From Isotricha intestinalis (Eukaryota; Ciliophora; Litostomatea; Vestibuliferida; Isotrichidae): a stretch of DNA of 11,311 nucleotides. The stretch covers positions 1 through 11,311 of the forward strand of contig JAJJLU010001040.1 of assembly GCA_023807065.1 (NCBI GenBank), read 5' to 3'. Under the pieces are notes generated by a model. That model did no database searches, was not told the DNA's origin, and saw only the letters and a program-made list of their open reading frames with translations. Made by a program: the position numbers and the translations under genes. Of this stretch, positions 8,338 through 11,311 are shown in pieces (position 1 is the first letter of the stretch; each line of letters opens with the position of its first letter).

Positions 8338-9828
8338 TTAATTATTTTTTTTTGTGAAGAATGCATCAACCATTTTTTCAGCATTAAAAATAGGAACAAA
8401 TTTTTTAAATTTGGAATTCATTTTTATATTTTTTTTATTTAAAAAAGAAGAACAACTTTTTCTATGATGATTATTATTTTTTTTAAAAAAAGTATTATAT
8501 TTATTATAATAAGGTTGATGAATATTTTTTTGACTATAATGTCTATTATATAATTTTTGCTTTTTAATAAAACTTTGACTATTAGAATTATTCATCGTAT
8601 TCAAATTTAATTGACTATAATTTCTTTCTTTCTTTAAATTTAAAGAAAAAATATCATTATCAGAATCATTAAAAGAATTTCTCATTTCTTTTCTTGTATT
8701 AAATGACATTGCTTCTGCATATAATCTTTTTGATATTTCTTCAATTTTTTTTTTTGAAACTCTTTGAGTTCTATTTCTCATATCTTTTAATATTAATTCT
8801 TCTTTTTCTTTTTCTACTTTCAATTTTTCATTTCTTAATAATTGTAAATTTTTCTCTTTTTCTCTTAATTTATCTATCACTTCTGTTTTATATTTAATCA
8901 TAAATTTTTTTTCATCAAATTTTTTTTTTGATTTTGTTTTCCTATTTTTTAACTCTTCATTTTTATAATATTTTTCTGTTCTTCTATTTGAATCTTCTAT
9001 TAAATGATTAAATACTTTTACTCTTTCACTTTCTTTTATTTTTGGTTTAGATTGATTAACCATATAATCTAATATTTCATTTTTTGTTTGTTTTTTTATC
9101 GAATAAAATTGCATTCTTTCTAAAAATCCTGAATTTAAAGGTTTACATTGACTATAATTTTTTAATGCTTCATACATTAAACTTTCTGTGTTATATCTTT
9201 CAAATTTTTTTTGAATTTGATTTATTATTTTTCTACTTGTTGATAAATTTTCTTTTAAATTTCTTTCTGTTGTTGAATTTGTTGATAATTGATTCTTTAT
9301 TTCATTTTTTCTTTTTGGTCTTTGAGTATAACTTAATATTTCATTTAATGATTTATATTTATTTTTAGAATTTGTTTTATTATTTTGAATCTTTTTGTTG
9401 TTATTATTTTTTTGCTTTTCTTTTAATAATATTTTTTCCTTATTTTCATCTTGAATTTTTATTGGTTTTGAATAATCTAAATTTATTAATTCTGGATTTA
9501 ATGTATAATTATCTGGATTTAAGACAAGAATATCATTTTTATTTATTTTATTTTTATTGATATTTTGTTGAAAATCATCTATATAATTATTTTCTTCTGT
9601 TGTCAAATTCACTTCTTTAATTCCTTCTTCAATATCTTTTTTTAATCCATTTTCTTTAACTCCTTTAATTTTAGAATTTATTAAAGAAACTTTATTATTA
9701 AAAAAAATTTTTTCTTCGTTATTAAGAGAACGAATAGATTTTGAAGATGAATTTTCACCGTCGTTTAAGTTAATATTATTTTTTTTTCTATCAAAAATTT
9801 GTTTTATCACATATTCATAATTGTCCAT
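8338..9828 (-). CDS. Basic, helix-rich protein of unknown function
   Basis: A 496-residue intact frame with ATG at 9826-9828 and TAA at 8338-8340. Residues 1-200 are Asn/Lys-rich and probably disordered. Residues about 215-380 are more complex and look like the conserved core: GFLERMQFYSIKKQ, then a PKIKESERVKVFNHLIEDSNRR block, then a Lys/Glu helix (KLREKEKNLQLLRNEKLK) and a segment ending ISKRLYAEAMSF. Blocks of the form h-N-x-L-I-E-D-x-N-R-R look familiar to me from ciliate hypothetical proteins, but I cannot name a family. The tail is rich in Asn, His and Tyr. No membrane segments or catalytic motifs are visible. The gene is followed by the coiled-coil gene in tandem and preceded by the longest gap in the window. 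Confidence 0.85.
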   Translation of the reverse strand: MDNYEYVIKQIFDRKKNNINLNDGENSSSKSIRSLNNEEKIFFNNKVSLINSKIKGVKENGLKKDIEEGIKEVNLTTEENNYIDDFQQNINKNKINKNDILVLNPDNYTLNPELINLDYSKPIKIQDENKEKILLKEKQKNNNNKKIQNNKTNSKNKYKSLNEILSYTQRPKRKNEIKNQLSTNSTTERNLKENLSTSRKIINQIQKKFERYNTESLMYEALKNYSQCKPLNSGFLERMQFYSIKKQTKNEILDYMVNQSKPKIKESERVKVFNHLIEDSNRRTEKYYKNEELKNRKTKSKKKFDEKKFMIKYKTEVIDKLREKEKNLQLLRNEKLKVEKEKEELILKDMRNRTQRVSKKKIEEISKRLYAEAMSFNTRKEMRNSFNDSDNDIFSLNLKKERNYSQLNLNTMNNSNSQSFIKKQKLYNRHYSQKNIHQPYYNKYNTFFKKNNNHHRKSCSSFLNKKNIKMNSKFKKFVPIFNAEKMVDAFFTKKNN

Positions 9829-10143
9829 TTATATTTACATTAAAAATTAATCATTTAAAAAATATTATAAATGATAAATATTGATTTAAAAAGAAAAATA
9901 TTAATTAAAAATTAAATTATTTGGAAAAAAGTGAAATAAATGATAAACAGATTTTCTTTATAAATATATAAACATATAATTTAATTAATAAAAAATTAAT
10001 AAATATAATCAAAATAATTTATAAATTTATTCTTTTTTAGATTTTAAAAAATTGAAAAAAAAAAAGAATTCCAAATCACAAAATAAAAGGTAAAAATCTT
10101 TAAAAACGAAAATAAAAAAATATATAAAAGTGTTTTAAAATAT
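9829..10143. other. 315-bp intergenic region, no gene seen
   Basis: This is the longest non-coding gap. It must carry the promoter of the minus-strand gene ending at 9828 and the 3' end of the C2H2 gene. It consists of A- and T-runs with G+C around 10% by eye. I find no open frame with coding character, no tRNA-like cloverleaf and no obvious repeat. A slightly more complex patch (about 10060-10105, including GAATTCC and AAATCACAAAATAAAAGG) has no identifiable meaning. Confidence 0.6.
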
Positions 10144-11095
10144 TTAAGAAGCTAAACTCAACTTAGATTTAGTATGACAATTAATAAAAAGCCAAAAGCA
10201 GAAGTGTTGTATAATTTCAATTAATTCACCTTTATCTTCATCATTGAAATCAAAGAATTGATATTTTTCAAGAAAATTAGAAAAAAATTCATTACATTGT
10301 TCAGGAAAAATTTCAGCATTTTCAACAGAAGAATATTCTTTTTCATTATATTTACCTTCTTTATTTTGATTTACATTAACACATTCTCTAAATAATATTA
10401 CAAATTTTGTTGCAAAAATAAAATATTTTTCATTTGACAATGGTTCAATGTAATTTAAATAATTACATATTATATCATCACATATTTTTAAGTCTAATTC
10501 TTTTTTATTTAATAAATAATTTAATATTGGATTTTCCTTTGGTTCATTTATTACTTTTGAAAAAGCATTTGAGTGATTTTTAAAAAGATCTTCAAAAACC
10601 TTTTTTACAACTTCTTCCATATTAATTTTTTCTGTTTCATTATTTTTTCCTCTTTTTGGATTTTGGAAATAAGGAGTATATTTTTGTTTAACATAATTAT
10701 TATTGTCATTAGAGTCAACAAGCTAAAAAAAATAAAAAAAAGAATATATAAAAAATATAATTACATATTTTCTTGGTCTTCCTCTTTTTCTTTTTTCAAT
10801 ATTCATTTGTTTTAAAATTTCAGCATGTTTTGTATTCATATGATTATTTAAAGCAGGTTTACTTAAATATGATTTTAAACAATGTTCACAATTATATATT
10901 CTTCCTTCTTGCTCATGCTTTGATCTTCTATGTCTTTCTATTATTTTATCAATTTTATTTATAAAAATTTTTCTTACTTTTATCCAATTGATCTGGAGAT
11001 ATTGCAATGTTTTGATTTATTTGAGGTGTCATTATTTGTTGAGGAGTCGATAAATCTGGAATTATTGGCTGTTGAGGGATTATTGAATTATTCAT
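10144..11095 (-). CDS. C2H2 zinc-finger and AT-hook protein (three exons)
   Basis: Exons 11095-10978, 10937-10765 and 10722-10144 splice across 40-nt and 42-nt GT-AG introns into 289 residues ending in TAA. Exon 1 encodes a Pro/Gln-rich N-terminus (residues 1-39). Exon 2 holds one C2H2 finger with C56, C59, H72 and H77, then a KRGRPRK AT-hook core at residues 90-96. Exon 3 encodes a Cys-containing, Leu/Ile/Phe-rich, probably helical domain (residues about 130-289) that I do not recognise. One finger plus an AT-hook minor-groove motif suggests a nuclear, AT-rich-DNA-binding protein; the KRGRPRK stretch could also serve as a nuclear localisation signal. The ATGs at 11007 and 10620 are out of frame or internal and are not the real starts. 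It is the last gene before the telomere-like end, transcribed away from it. Confidence 0.85.
10723..10764 (-). other. 42-nt intron, second in the C2H2/AT-hook gene
   Basis: On the minus strand it runs from GTAATTATA at 10764 to TTTTTTAG at 10723, with a T-rich body and an in-frame stop at its 3' end. It is in phase 0, directly after the AT-hook (RGRPRKY), and the exon 3 frame then continues with LVDSNDNNNYVKQKY up to the rest of the protein. Confidence 0.85.
10938..10977 (-). other. 40-nt intron, first in the C2H2/AT-hook gene
   Basis: On the minus strand it runs from GTAAGAAAA at 10977 to AATAATAG at 10938, in phase 1. Splicing joins the Pro/Gln-rich frame beginning at 11095 to the zinc-finger frame. 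Without it the upstream frame stops within the intron and the zinc-finger frame lacks a sensible start. Confidence 0.85.
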
Positions 11096-11291
11096 TAATT
11101 TATATATTTAAAATAATGATTTTTGGTTAATTTAATATTTTTTAGGAGTTTCTTAAAAATTGTTCAGCTGGCTCAATTTAATAAATATATTATTTATTAT
11201 TTTTATTTTAATTTTTTTTTAATTATTGATGTAATAATTAATTAATTATTTATTAATTTTTATAAAATAATTGTTTATTAATTTATAATTT
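11096..11291. other. Subtelomeric spacer
   Basis: About 196 bases lie between the start of the last gene and the terminal G-rich repeat, and they must include that gene's promoter. A TATATATTTA stretch sits at 11101-11110. A less AT-rich island occupies 11144-11174 and contains the palindrome CAGCTG (11165-11170). The remainder is almost pure A/T. No coding frame is supported. Confidence 0.5.
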
Positions 11292-11311
11292 GGGGATGGG
11301 GATTGGGGATT
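11292..11311 (+). repeat. Telomere-like terminal repeat, unit GGGGATT
   Basis: The last 20 bases read GGGGAT, GGGGATT, GGGGATT. This is 12 G in 20 bases, in DNA where runs of four G are otherwise almost absent. The G-rich strand runs 5' to 3' toward the end of the sequence, the orientation required of a telomere. The C-strand unit CCCCAAT resembles the ciliate C4A2 and C4A4 repeats with an added T. Only about three units are present, so truncation by assembly is likely. Confidence 0.8.

Noticed and set aside
10723..11007. Zinc-finger protein starting at the Met at 11007
   Set aside because: That start reads exon 1 out of frame and runs through a GTAAG...ATAG intron. The spliced form has a natural Pro/Gln-rich N-terminus and a better start at 11095.
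1..11311. CRISPR arrays, prokaryotic operons, ribosome binding sites, tRNA or rRNA genes, transposases
   Set aside because: None was visible on reading. The genes have spliceosomal introns and eukaryotic domains, and no repeat-spacer structure or mobile-element gene was found.

Overview
This window is nuclear DNA from a very AT-rich (hand estimate below 20% G+C), gene-dense, ciliated microbial eukaryote. Eight or nine protein-coding genes are packed with gaps of about 80 to 130 bp and one gap of 315 bp. At least three genes carry tiny GT-AG introns of 31, 32, 40 and 42 nt. All complete reading frames end in TAA, and CAA/CAG serve as glutamine codons, so the reading is consistent with the standard code. 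The last 20 bases are a G-rich tandem repeat of unit GGGGATT (C-strand CCCCAAT). It points off the right end, as a telomere would, so the window appears to run to a chromosome end. Tiny introns, short intergenic DNA, a C4A2-like telomere and a motile-cilium gene together suggest a ciliate macronuclear chromosome. With UAA stops, lineages that keep the standard code (for example litostomes or some heterotrichs) fit best. This lineage call is inference.

Layout, left to right. At 1-924 (-) is the 5' part of an Asn-rich protein that runs off the left edge. At 1034-2089 (+) is a tandem B-box zinc-finger protein. At 2222-3537 (+) is DAW1/ODA16, the WD-repeat outer-dynein-arm transport factor, interrupted by a 32-nt intron. 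At 4086-6168 (-) is a protein with divergent RCC1-like repeats, a four-codon first exon and a 31-nt intron; a further open segment at 3616-4098 is probably its C-terminus but lies in a different frame. At 6252-6923 (+) is a Rab-type small GTPase. At 7021-8226 (-) and 8338-9828 (-) are two coiled-coil, low-complexity proteins of unknown function. At 10144-11095 (-) is a three-exon C2H2 zinc-finger plus AT-hook protein, the last gene before the telomere.

Nothing suggests operons or a single shared pathway. The mix (cilium assembly, membrane traffic, scaffold/B-box, putative DNA-binding factor, coiled-coil structural proteins) looks like ordinary housekeeping and cytoskeletal content. The observations most worth following are the telomere-like repeat unit, the tiny introns that hide or split genes, a frame break in the RCC1-like gene, and a sharp 5'-to-3' switch from A-ending to T-ending codons inside each of the three plus-strand genes.
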